From: Adiantum capillus-veneris
Lineage: Eukaryota > Streptophyta > Polypodiopsida > Polypodiales > Pteridaceae
DNA length: 64,000 bases
Reading direction: 5' to 3'
Assembly: GCA_014529385.2 (NCBI GenBank)
Contig: CM043944.1
Span: 173,292,740-173,356,739 of the forward strand
Part shown: positions 21,681 to 32,103 of the stretch, one piece after another
Position numbering within the stretch: the stretch's first letter is position 1
Layout of the letters: each line of letters starts with the position of its first letter
Program-made: the position numbers and the translations under genes
Notes under the pieces: model-generated
What the model saw: only the letters and a program-made list of their open reading frames with translations
The model's database searches: none
Told to the model about the DNA's origin: nothing

Positions 21681-24600
21681 ATGGTAGCTCAGGCCAGTAC
21701 CATATCTTCAGAGATGACGATGGATACTGAGCGTGATTCCTTCACCTATCTCAAGTCAGGGGTACCTACATCTACAGAAGGTGCTATGATGGAAACCACG
21801 AGCATTCATGAACCTGTCAGCAACCAAGTATTTTTGCGGGACTATTGGGCACAAAAGAAGCGTGAGCAATGACACAAGGAGCACAACCCTGCTAAGAGAG
21901 CTGAACTTGCTACAACCAGATCAAGGAACAATATATGCAAAGCCATGGCTAGATGTTGGCGTCGGTAGACCCAAGGACTAACAACACTAGAACAACAAGA
22001 AATTCTAGAGCAGCTCATGCGTCATCAGCCATTTTCCAAGTTGAGGAGTTCGGACGTGCAATCGAGTCTTCTTTCCGGTGTTCGTAACACATTGACTCAG
22101 TTGAAAGTGCCCCATTCTTCAACTGAGCTTTTTGTGAAGAGAACCTCTTTGACGATGATACTGAACAATGGTGATCAGAGCATAACCACTGTGAATCAGT
22201 CCAAAATTGTTGCTGCCTTCATTGACGTAATATAGCGGCAGCAAGCAGTTGACTGGGAATGAAAGATGAGGATGAAGTGTTGCCACTTAGTGCTTGTCAC
22301 AGACAGTTGCCTCTGCATGCAAGTATCACAATCGAAACTAGATATTTGGTGGTCGCTTTCTGGAAATCCGAGACAAGAGTCTCTCCTAACAAAAAGGATA
22401 TCTGTAAGCACAGGATCGAGGCAAAATGTGTCATCAAACATCCCAGACATCTTCTAGATGATTCTCAAGTAATATGTGTTGCCCACACTGTAATCCTTGC
22501 TAGCCATTTTACTCTTGAATTAACACAGAATACCACAACTTGTTAGCCAAGAATCATTGTACGAATACTCAGCTCCATAGTACCATTTCCAGCATGCCAA
22601 AATTTGACCAATTCCTAGCATGCCAAACCTGGTATCATTGTGGTACCAATTCCTACCTCAGTAGTACCCAATTTGAAGCTTCTCTAGATTCTGAATAGTA
22701 CCAAACAGATGCATAGTACCATTGTTTGGTAGAAATGCTTCAAAGTAAAGATGCACAGTCCCAATTAGGTACTTTTTTGTATCTGGAAAGTTGTTATTTT
22801 GGAACTATGGATCCATTTTTGTAGCTTTGCAGTATACAAAAAAGTACCCAAATTGGTACTAGGTTTCCAAATTGGTACTATGCAAGGTACAGACAGGTAC
22901 CCACTTTGGCACTAGGGATCCTCTTTGATACTGTGAATTTAGGCTGGTACTATGCAATGTACAGAATTTGGTACTAGGGATACTGTTTGATACTATGAAT
23001 TCAAGCTGGTACTATGCAATGTACAAGATTTGGTACTAGGGATCCTTTTTGATACTATGAATTTAAGCTAATAATATGCAATGTACAGGATTTGGTACTA
23101 GGGATCCTTTTTGGTACTATGAATTCAAGCTAGTACTATGCAATGTACAAGATTTGGTACTAGGTATCCTTTTTGGTACTATGAATTCAAGCTAGTACTA
23201 TGCAATGTACAGTATTTGGTACTAATGATCCTTTTGGGTACTATGAATTTAGGCTGGTACCATGCAATGTAGAGAATTTGGTATTGGGGATCATGTTTGG
23301 TACTATGAATTCAGGCTGGTACCATGCAATGTACAGAATTTGGTATTAGGGATCCTGTTTGGTACTAGGTTTGGTACTATGAATTCAGGTTGGTACCATG
23401 CAACGTACAGAATTTGGTACTAGAGATCCTGCTTGGTACTATGAACTCAGGCTAGTACCATGCAATGTACGAAACTTGGTACTAGGGATCCTATTTGGTA
23501 CTCTGAATTTAGGCTGGTACCATGCAATGTACAGAATTTGGTAGTAGGGACCCTGTTTTGTACTATGGATTCGGTTGGTACTATGAAATGTACATAATTT
23601 GGTACTATGGCCCCTGCTTGGTCCTATGAATACAGGCTGGTTCTATGCAATGTACAAAAATGTTCCCACTTTGGTACTATGAATCCAGTTTGGTACTATC
23701 AATCCAATTTGGTGCTTTTCTGCACTTAATTTGGTACTATAGCCTGAAATCTGGCAATACAGTGCCAAATTTAGTATTTTAGAATGAGTTGGTGGTTTAC
23801 ATTGTTAATTTTGGTACTGTAAACTACTTTGGTGCTTTGCTGTTTTATAGTAATATTCTGAGCTCTAATGTGGATCAAATTTTGTATATAGGTGGAGCTC
23901 TACAGAAGATTCAAAAACACGTATCCTGTGGTGGAGTTGTCACTTAGGTCCTTTGAGACACTCCAACCATTCTTTGTCCAAAAATTAAAGGAGCGCTATA
24001 CTTGCTGTTGTATTTACCATATCCAGATGGTATACTTAGGGATGCTTTCAATCAAATGCGCCAGAGAAAGTTTGGGCATCACGCAAAGGAACATCCATGT
24101 ACATGCTCCATTTGTGGTACACAGTGTGAAGTAGGTGAGTGTTCTGCAAACAAGGCAGTTTTTCAGCACATAAGTATCTTGCTGGATTTCATATTGTGCC
24201 CTCGCCCTAAGGATCATGAATATCATGCACAAAGATGCTTGCTGGGAGAGTGCCCTAGATGTGGTGTAAGGAAGTTGTCATTCTGCCTAGACGAGATTGC
24301 AGCAGATAGCAGGGAGGTGATTGTTAAGATATTTAAGGATGTGGGTATTGGATAGGTTAATGCTGAAGGAAACGAGAAGAAGAGAAAGGAGTTAGTCGTG
24401 GAAAGGATGAAAAGTGCAACTTTCATTCATCTTTTTTCAGATCATCTGAAAAGCTTTGTCAAGCACAACTTTGTTTTTAGGTGGCAGGCCCAACAATTTA
24501 GAGACTGCTTGATAAAGTTTCCAAGCGACATTGTGGTTTCTGTTGTTGATTTTGCAGATAATTACAACTTTAAAGTGTTGAATGAGATTCAGTCCATGCA

Positions 24601-25818
24601 TTGGTGGTCAACACAGGTCACAATACTGGTGCACATGTGCTATATCAGAAATTCAATAGGAGCCATTGAGAAGACTCTGCATTTTTACATATCAGACGAT
24701 AAGCTCCATGACATGCTCTTTGTTCAACATTGTTTTCTCTTGCATGACAGTTGGATGAAACAACAAGGACGATGTTTCCGTTATCATTGGGTTTGGTCAG
24801 ATGGTGCCGCTTCATAGTTCAAGGCACGACGACCATACCATTTTGTAGCCAGGTATTATCAGTTGTTGATAGGATTGCATATGATGCACAACTTCTCCGC
24901 TTCAGGAGATGGAAAAGGAGATCATGATGTTGTAGGTGCTGTTATCAAGAGAATCTTGACGCATGAGGAGCTAACGCCCAATGGTTGGCCCATGAAGTGT
25001 GTGGCTGATGTGGTCAATTTTCTAAACGCGAGGTTTAACACAGGGAGGGAAGGTGGGGGTGCCAGCACAAGAAGGGTCTTCTGGTTGGTTTCATTGAATG
25101 ATGTGTTGCGTTCTCCACTATGGGACTGCAAACCAATTGCAGGGTCTCGCTCATTCCATTGTGTTGACGGCTACTCAACACACAATCCATGTGATGTGCG
25201 TTTTCGGACGCTGTCTTGCTTTTGTGATCCTTGTGTGCATGGGCAATGGAGGAGATGCAATAATAAATAGTGCACTAAGAATGGAAATATCTCTCCATTG
25301 AGCCATTGACAGAGTTTGTACAAGTAGGTAGTGATGAGGACGAGGATGATGAGGACAACTACAATGATCTGCTTTCCTCCCAAGTGAGTGTGGATTTAAC
25401 CATGCCTATGTATGAAGGAGACCCTAAGGTGCTGAGCCAATTATTGTCCATTGGGGATAACTTTGCAGTGAAAGCAGGCGAGGAGAAAGAGGACTTCTAC
25501 CTTCTAAAGTGCACCAAAACCATGTACCAGGCACCAAGAGTACTGAAGGACCTTTGGCATAACAAGATCGTAAAGGGTGGAATTTTGGTTGAGGGTTTGT
25601 ACTATGCCCTAGTTGAGGGCAAAGTTGATACTTATACCCTATTGAATGAGAAACCACCAGTCATGTACTCCAGTCTTGTTAGAGCCATACGGTTCCCCAT
25701 GGAGGTCAAACCGGGCCTACATAACCATTTTAAACTATCCTCAGAGATATATGAAAATATCTATAACTGTATGCCATATGACGAAGGGAGTGACCACGAG
25801 GGGAGCCATACAACGTAA
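21681..25818 (+). pseudogene. Transposase-like gene of unknown superfamily, broken
   Basis: Plus-strand gene. A first coding segment runs from the ATG at 21,681 ([15 protein letters not shown]) to about 22,470 with several stops. An intron of about 1.4 kb, full of TTTGGTAC repeats, ends at TATATAG, and exon 2 starts at 23,892. Exon 2 encodes a cysteine cluster (CTCSICGTQC, then CPRPKDHEYHAQRC and CPRCG). It next has WWSTQVTILVHMCYIRN, then WSDGAAS, stop (CAG to TAG) and FKARRPYHFVARYYQ. It continues with SASGDGKGDHDVVGAVIKR and the cysteine-rich LSCFCDPCVHGQWRRC. The last segment (25,306-25,818) is acidic, then open to its stop. The aspartates in WSDG and GDGKGDHD and the metal-binding cysteines resemble a DDE-type transposase, but I cannot name the superfamily. 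Lesions: frameshifts near 24,005 and 25,265 and stops at 24,352 and 24,816. Confidence 0.6.
22560..23880 (+). repeat. 62-bp minisatellite with TTTGGTAC core, inside an intron
   Basis: From about 22,800 to 23,690 a unit of about 62 bp repeats some 14 times. It contains ggtactatgaattcaggctg, gtaccatgcaatgtacagaa and tttggtactagggatcc. Successive starts at 22,991, 23,053, 23,115 and 23,177 give the period. The unit reads TTTGGTAC on plus, the coding sense of the surrounding gene. At 22,560-22,750 some copies are in the opposite sense. Confidence 0.9.
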
Positions 25819-26268
25819 ACCCCAACTACAAGTCTAGCCACTGGCAGCAACAATTGTAATTCTCTTGAATAGAATCTTACTTTTGATCAGTAGTGTGTAC
25901 TTGCTATTTTGTTTTCAGATGACTCTTGTAGTACCAAATTTGATAGCCATACTGCCTAATCCTTGTTTGATAGAGCAGGATACTTTAATATGGTTAAAAA
26001 TATCTTAGGCAGGTGCAAGAATCCGAGTTTAGTTATCAGTGGGACAGAAATTAAAGTGGGAAGGAGTAATCAATGCTCGTAGGTTATTTGACATTTCTGC
26101 TGATTCAGGCTTCACATGCAAATAGCAACAGAAAAATTACCAAAGAAGTGGCAAGAAAAAGATCATGTGCAGAAAAATTAAGTGCATGTGTAAAACTTTT
26201 GCAGACGAAGGTTCATGCCCATGAATAATTTCTTATCACACAAAAATGCCAGTCTTTTACAGAATCTT
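25819..26268. other. Intergenic region between two convergent genes
   Basis: About 450 bp lie between the stop of the plus gene (25,818) and the stop of the minus gene (26,269). No coding or repeat signal is seen. It must hold both polyadenylation regions. Confidence 0.4.
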
Positions 26269-27731
26269 TTACACATCAGGGGGGTCAAACCGGTACGAGT
26301 ACCCTTCATAAGATACAAAGTAGTTAGCAGCATATAGGGAGATGTCGTCCTCTACATCAAACAGGGGTGTGCGCTGGCTATAAGTGGTGGGGAACTTCTC
26401 ATCTAGCCATCATGTGATCCATGGCAGAATGACATCCATGAGATACTTTGGCTTGTTCGGATCGTAATAGTTTGGCTCATATGTCTGAATGTAGCAGCAT
26501 GACTCATAATCGTTCTTCAATGATTTGTATCTTGTGTCGTCCACAAGGAGCGTGCTGGCTTCATTAAATTGAGGATGCTTACGCCAAACTGTTCGCAGGA
26601 GCTTCAGGAAAATGGGCTTGTCGTCGAACTGCCCCAAAAGGCCTGCCACATCCTTCATAGAGGAAGCCCATTTTTCACAATGGGACTGGTCAAAAATATC
26701 TATGTCAAGTAAACTAAGTTGTTAGAGCAGGTATACAGTTCAGAGTACCAAAGTCTGAAAAACAACAACAAGTTCTGTACATAACAGTACCAAAGCACCA
26801 AAGTACCAAAGTACCAAAAGTACCAAAGGACTTAATCACCAAAGTACGAAAAACAGTAAGTTCTATACATAACAGTACCAAAGTACCAAAGGACTTAAAT
26901 CATGAAAAAAAGAAAAACAGCAAGTTTTGAACATATCAGTACCAAAGTACCAAATTACCAAAGTACCAAAGGATTTAAATCACCACCACAGACTGAAAAA
27001 CAGCAAGTTCTGTACATAACAGTACCAAAGTACCAAAGTAAGCTGTGCAAATAGTACCAAGTTGTATGGACAGTATCAAGTTGTGCAAACAGTACCAAAA
27101 GTACCAAATGTACCAAAGGACCAAAATGAATAAAAATAACCAAAAAGAACCAAAAGAAACAAATAGTACCCAATTGTGCAAACAATACCAAATTGTGCTA
27201 ACATTACCAAAATTGTGTGGACAGTATCAATTTGTACAAACAGTAGCAAATCCTATACACGATAGTACCAAATAGTACAAAAAGAACCAATAGTACCAAA
27301 ATATGTACAAATCAGTAGCAAAGGTAGATATAGTACCAAAATCAGCCAAACCAGTTTGGAAGTTAAGGGATTCATACCTAAAAAGAGACTTTGCATCTTC
27401 ATCAACTTAGGGAAGCAAGCATGCAGGATGGTCATCCGATTGTGTCTTTGGCTGCAGGACCAAAGAATCACGTAGCATTGCCTCCTCACGCTAAGGATGA
27501 AATCCTCCGCATCAGGTTTGACCATGCAGTATTTGTGCCGAGAGACTTGCACGCATCGGGGCCTACATCCCTTTGGAAATGGGATACACCACAAATCTTC
27601 AGGTTCTTCATGACAATCCTTCAACAGAACTCCATTCACATCCAGAATGACAAGGCGCTTAGTACTCGCCTTTATGTCTAGCGGCATTGATGTATCCATT
27701 CTCTTTTCATTCAGCCACCACCTGTCCCTCA
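26269..27731 (-). pseudogene. FCP1/NIF-like HAD phosphatase gene, two exons, one in-frame stop
   Basis: Minus-strand gene. The first exon is 27,378-27,731, following an acceptor-like TTCAG, with a possible start at 27,699 (MDTSMPLDIKASTKRLVILD). The intron is 26,700-27,377 with GTATGA at its 5' end and CATAG at its 3' end. The last exon is 26,269-26,699. The splice is phase 1 and joins SLFL to DIFDQSHC. HAD family features are LVILDVNGVLLKD (nucleophile motif D-x-N/D-G), ILWSCSQRHN (second motif) and LLVDDTRYKS (acidic DD motif), as in the small-CTD-phosphatase/NIF family. A TGA after LPWIT interrupts the frame, followed by 34 more in-frame codons ending ...RFDPPDV. The intron is filled with GTACCAAA repeats (TTTGGTAC in sense). 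A protein phosphatase or inactive HAD role is possible; a link to transposition is only inferred from context. Confidence 0.7.
26740..27350 (-). repeat. TTTGGTAC repeats in the HAD-gene intron
   Basis: On plus this reads agtaccaaagtaccaaa many times, with spaced variants such as caaattgtgcaaacagtacc. On minus, the gene's sense strand, it is TTTGGTACT. The array fills almost the whole intron and stops near both splice sites. Confidence 0.9.
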
Positions 27732-27929
27732 CTGAAGTACCATGAAGCAAAATGAGTAAAGGAACACCCAGCCTTTTTGCAATAGAAAGTGTGGACATTT
27801 AGCACCATTAAAGGTTACCAATTGTTGACAGCATGACATAACATGGAACGGACACATTATTGACAAACACAAAATGGGATCGTATTTCATGATAAGCCAG
27901 AAGCAAGTACAAAATGTTGTTAAATAGCT

Positions 27930-28718
27930 AATTCTTGGAGTTTCGCGGCTTGAGACCACGACCTTTGGGGCGCTTTTTACATTTCATAAGGAAGAGTTCG
28001 GAGAGTGTGGCACAGTCAATGCTATAACCTGTTTCTAAGGCTGTCGCCTGCCCCGCACCTTCAGCCTCCTCCATGGCTTTCGTCTCCTCCAAAAAATAAG
28101 CTGCCTCCTCCGTGCCATACTCTTTCGCACCCTCCTTCGCACCCTCGTCAGGTTTTGCCTCCTTCACACTGTCAGCAAGTTCTGCCTCACTCTTTGCCTC
28201 CTGCCTTGTCTTTCTGCCTACCTTCTCCTCTACATACTTTGGAGTTGCATCCAAACACTTGGCCGCAGAGGGAACTTCCACTGCCACCTCCTCATCAGCC
28301 TGAATTTCTGCGTTGTTCTTCTTGCCTAGCTCTATCTCTATGTCATCAACTTCCTCAATCAATTTGCTTTCCTGTTTATCCTTCTCCTGCACTTCATTTT
28401 TCAGTTTAGCTTCTGCCATACCAGAGCCCACATCAGCCTCAGACCCTTTCCCTTCCATTGTGCTGGCATTAGGGCCTTGCTGGCTTTCCTGCGCTTCGGC
28501 TTTAGTGTTATCTTCCTCCAACTGGAGTCTAGAGAAGGCTCACCCTTTTTGCCTTCCATCGTGTTGGCACCAATGTCATGCAGTACTACATGCATTGACT
28601 TATAAGGATCTTCCTGGAACATGTGACTTGCATATGACTTGCCATATCCAGGAAGATCCTTTCGAAGCACAGGGGTGTTGGTGTTGGTCATGGGTGTCCT
28701 CACTGAAAGATCCTCTCC
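27930..28718 (-). pseudogene. Acidic, low-complexity exon(s) with basic tail
   Basis: An acceptor-like TATGTAG precedes GGAGAGGATC at 28,718. The frame reads GEDLSVRTPMTNTNTPVLRK and DLPGYGKSYASHMFQEDPYK. After a frameshift near 28,510 it becomes a 190-residue stretch dominated by E, K and A, with spaced EGAKEGAKE-like repeats, probably a coiled or charged linker. It ends KKRPKGRGLKPRNSK, which looks like a nuclear-localisation signal. No enzymatic motif is seen. It may be part of the gene that begins at 31,824 or be separate from the HAD gene; phases do not settle this. Confidence 0.45.
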
Positions 28719-28809
28719 CTACATATACACAAAGATGAAAGAGAAGATTAGATCATAAATTCAACTGATATTATAAGCATGCAGTGTCCAACACAAACAC
28801 CCCACTTAC

Positions 28810-29159
28810 TCTTCAATAATGACCTCCCTGAAATCCACGCCTTTGCCTTCGAAGGGATTGCAGTGTTGCAAAGTGCCTTTACGCACGTATCTTCCATTCT
28901 CAATACACCTGCAAAACACAGTGGATGGTACTAATGCCTGCAGGGAAGCATGAAGGTACCAACCACGTAAGAATCCTCCAAAGCCTTCCCACAGGCAACA
29001 CAAGAACCAAACACATGTATTGTGTTTTCAGGGTCCACAACATGAGGCCTTGGAGTCAACATGTGAGTCATCCCTCTCTTCACATCAGCAGAGAGCTTGC
29101 TTACAAATTCGTACTGGTCTTGGGTTTCCAGGGACTCGTTGTAGAGCCTGGCATACTCT
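28810..29159 (-). pseudogene. Two short exons with cysteines
   Basis: Exon from 29,159 (after TTTTGTGTAG) reads EYARLYNESLETQDQYEF and later VFGSCVACGKALEDSYV. The next exon is 28,810-28,908, after TTTTGCAG, reading CIENGRYVRKGTLQHCNP, with donor GAAGA/GTAAGTG. The C-x2-C in the first and the two cysteines in the second could together bind zinc. Reading phases across the junctions do not match perfectly, which fits the decay of this gene set. Confidence 0.45.
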
Positions 29160-29219
29160 CTACACAAAACAAAATGCTCTCGTAATTTACTTACGAAAAT
29201 AAACAAGATGCATGGAAGA

Positions 29220-30895
29220 ACACATGCAATAGCAAAAAATTATTGAAAGAGTACCAAAATAGAACAAAACAGTACCCAACAGGAACCAAAATTGACTGCT
29301 AGCAAGGAATAACACATGCAGTACCAAAATATTATTGCAATAGTTACAAAATAGAACCAAGACAGTACCAAATAAAACAATTAGCAAAGAAAACATTATT
29401 AGAAGAAAATACCAATGTAGTATCAAGGTATTAGAAATACCAAAATTACCAAAAGTACCAAAAGTTTCAACAGTACCAGAGCAGTTTCAAGCACCAAAAG
29501 TACCCAAGTCATACTCAACATTACAGTATAAGACAGTAACTAGAAAGTACCAAAATAAGTAATCAGACTACCCAAAGAGTAGATAAATACCCAGAGTACC
29601 AAGGATTGTGCCACATAGCACCCAAGGAAAATCTGTAAACTATATGAGTACCAAAATTCTCAAGGCAGTGCCAAAATGGTCAAAGACAGAACCAAATAAA
29701 ATAAATAAGCACAAAAGGTTACAAGGAAAGTACCAAAAGTACCAAAATAGGTTGAAGTACCAAATGTTTCAACAATACCAAATCAGTATCAAGCACCAAA
29801 AGTACCCAAGTCATACTCACCATTACAGTATAAGACTGTAACTAGAAAGTACCAAAATAAGTAATCAGACTACCCAATGAATAGATAAGCACCCAGAGTA
29901 CCAAAGATTGTGCCACATAGCACCCAAGGCAAATCTGTAGACTATATGAGTACCAAAAATTCTCAAGGTAGTACCAAAATGGTCAAAGAGAGAACCAAAT
30001 AAAATAAAGAATCACAAAAGGTTACAAGGGAAGTACCAAAAGTACCAAAATAGGTTGAAGTACCAAATGTTTCAAGAGTACCAAAGCAGTATCAAGCACC
30101 AAAAGTACCCAAGTCAAACTCAACATTACAGTATAAGATTGTAACTAGAAAGTTCCAAAATAAGTAATAAGAGTACCCAATGACTAGAAAAGCACCCAAA
30201 GTACCAAAGATTGTGCCACATAGCACCCAAGACAATATCTGTAAACTATATGAGTACCAAAAATTCTCAAGAAATACCAGAATGATCAAAGAGAGAACCA
30301 ATTAAAATAACTAAGCACCAAAAGGTTACAAGGGAAGTAAGAACATAGCAATTAGTGTTCGATTAAATACCCAAATCAATTTAAAAAGTACCAAAACAGT
30401 CCAAAAATAAGCAAACCACTTTCAAAAGAAAACTGGAAAGTACCAAGACATTTAAAGAAGATACCAAAGCACTAAGCAGCATGTACCATAGCAGTCCCAA
30501 AATAGAATTGAAAAAGACCAAATGATCAGAAAAGCACCAAAAGTACCATGGATTGTGCCATTATAGAATCCAAAACAAAACAAATAGTACATTGTAAGAC
30601 TCAAAAATTAGAAACAAAGAAGTACCAATATAGTACCAAGTAGTTCAAATGAGTACCAAATGAAATGAATAAGCAACATAAAGTACTAAGGAAAGTTCCA
30701 GCACTGCCCTTAGTGTTAAATATAGTACCAAAACAGTTAGAGAGAGTACCAAACCAGTCCAAGATAGTACTAAAACCCATAAAAATGCCAGCAAATAAAC
30801 CAGTCAAGAAGTGAAACATGACAAATCACCAAACCTTGTGCAGAATAAAAACTTTCAACAATCGTACACAATGCAATAAGCCATAAATACAATAC
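29220..30895 (-). repeat. Intron with ~302-bp higher-order TTTGGTAC repeats
   Basis: On plus the word tacccaagtca(t/a)actca occurs at 29,501, 29,803 and 30,105, a period of 302 bp. Each unit contains many short GTACCAAA elements plus unique spacers such as attgtgccacatagcaccc. Less regular GTACCAAA repeats continue to 30,780. The donor of the upstream exon (GAG/GTATTG) is at 30,896/30,895 and the acceptor is at 29,160, so this is an intron of about 1.7 kb. Confidence 0.85.
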
Positions 30896-31824
30896 CTCCT
30901 GTTGTTCAACCTCAGCTTGGAGCTTCTTGATATTTTCGGAAACCTCGTGTCGTCGTAACAAGCGCCGACTTGCTCCCAGCTCAGCCTCCACCTCTCTGAT
31001 CTCTCCACCAGGGATAGGTATTTGCTGCAATAGCACACCGATGCACGCCTCCAAGGTATCAATATCCTCCATCAAACTTTCACCATGCCCTCTTTACCCT
31101 CATATACCAGTAGTTGGTCCTTGTTTGCTTGAATAGAGGCCTTCAGGTCTGTTAGTTTTGATGACCCTGGATGTGACACCTGCTTTTGGAGTCTTTGGAG
31201 CAATGCCTCTAAGTCAAGTAGGTAGTCCGCCACTGCCCCTCTGACACCTTGCTCTGGTTCTGTGCAGATGTTGCTGCCACTTTGAGTCATGCGGGCCTTC
31301 TTAACTGAATGCGGGACAGTTCCAGGGGAGGAAGCATTTTGCTTCCTCCATGTCTCAACTTTACGGTCAAGACCGCCAGTCCTAAATGATATCATCTGCA
31401 ACACTCCTTCCCCAAACCGGGCCCATGCTATTCTATGCCCTGTTGGGTCTTTTCTCGCTACATCACATTCCTCGAACGCATAACCCTTAGAAAATTTGGT
31501 GGTCAGTTCACCGCATGAAGGGGGTCCCTGATAAACTTTGGAGAATAGAAATCTGCAGTCATCCACCAGATGTGGCTGCAAATGATTTAAATAAATTTTG
31601 ATGGTCTTTTGGAACTTGTCCTTGAAAATTGATAACCACTGATCGGATGGCAAGTCCTCATCAGTCAGGTCCTTAGGGAGTTTTCCTTCTAGAATAAGGC
31701 CATACTCCTCATGCAAGTCCTCTGCTGTATAACAAAACCTGGTTGTTGTGAGAGAGAAAATGTGCATCTTCCTGGTGATGGAAATGGGATCGTGATAGCT
31801 AGGGTGGATGAAAGAGAAACATCG
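30896..31824 (-). pseudogene. Amino-terminal exon of the minus-strand gene, with coiled coil
   Basis: Open from the edge of an LTR insertion at 31,824. It reads CYTAEDLHEEYGLILEGKLP, DLPSDQWLSIFKDKFQ and LFSKVYQGPPSCGELTTKFS, then a heptad-like stretch (SSKLTDLKASIQANKDQLLV). A 1-nt frameshift near 31,074 separates it from MEDIDTLEACIGVLLQQIP and a second coiled-coil block ENIKKLQAEVEQQE, which ends at a splice donor. The product is not recognised. Its true start is lost because an LTR element begins at 31,825; the ATG at 31,863 lies in the LTR and is not native. Confidence 0.5.
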
Positions 31825-32103
31825 TGCACACAAGGAGTGTGTGTAGGCTAGATTATCACTCAAGTGGATTAGATTCTAAGATGAATTAACTTGGACTCAT
31901 AAACACGATCTTGGGTAGTCGCTAAGCCATCACAAGCTCACCATAAACAAAATAGATGTAATGCAAAATGGAATTGAGTTCTCTTATTCATGAAATGAAC
32001 TTTAAGTAGCTCTAGATCCTTGCACCAATACATGTGGGATAATTCCACCTTTTCTCTCCTTGACTCATACTCTAAGACTCTAGAAAAAATCTCACACCTT
32101 ACA
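31825..32103 (-). repeat. 3' LTR of the coding-free element
   Basis: Shares with the right copy the blocks gatgaattaacttggactca, taaacacgatcttg and ttgcaccaatacatgtggga. It interrupts the minus-strand gene at 31,824. Confidence 0.8.

Noticed and set aside
28005-28738. Plus-strand proline/serine-rich frames opposite the acidic exon
   Set aside because: Composition mirrors the E/K/A-rich minus frame, and splice signals support the minus strand.
22560-30895. CRISPR-like array because of regular repeats and spacers
   Set aside because: Repeats are degenerate, spacers are themselves repeated and the setting is a eukaryotic intron with splice sites.
31825-31863. ATG at 31,863 as the start of the minus-strand gene
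   Set aside because: The first 13 codons lie in the LTR, so this start is created by the insertion.
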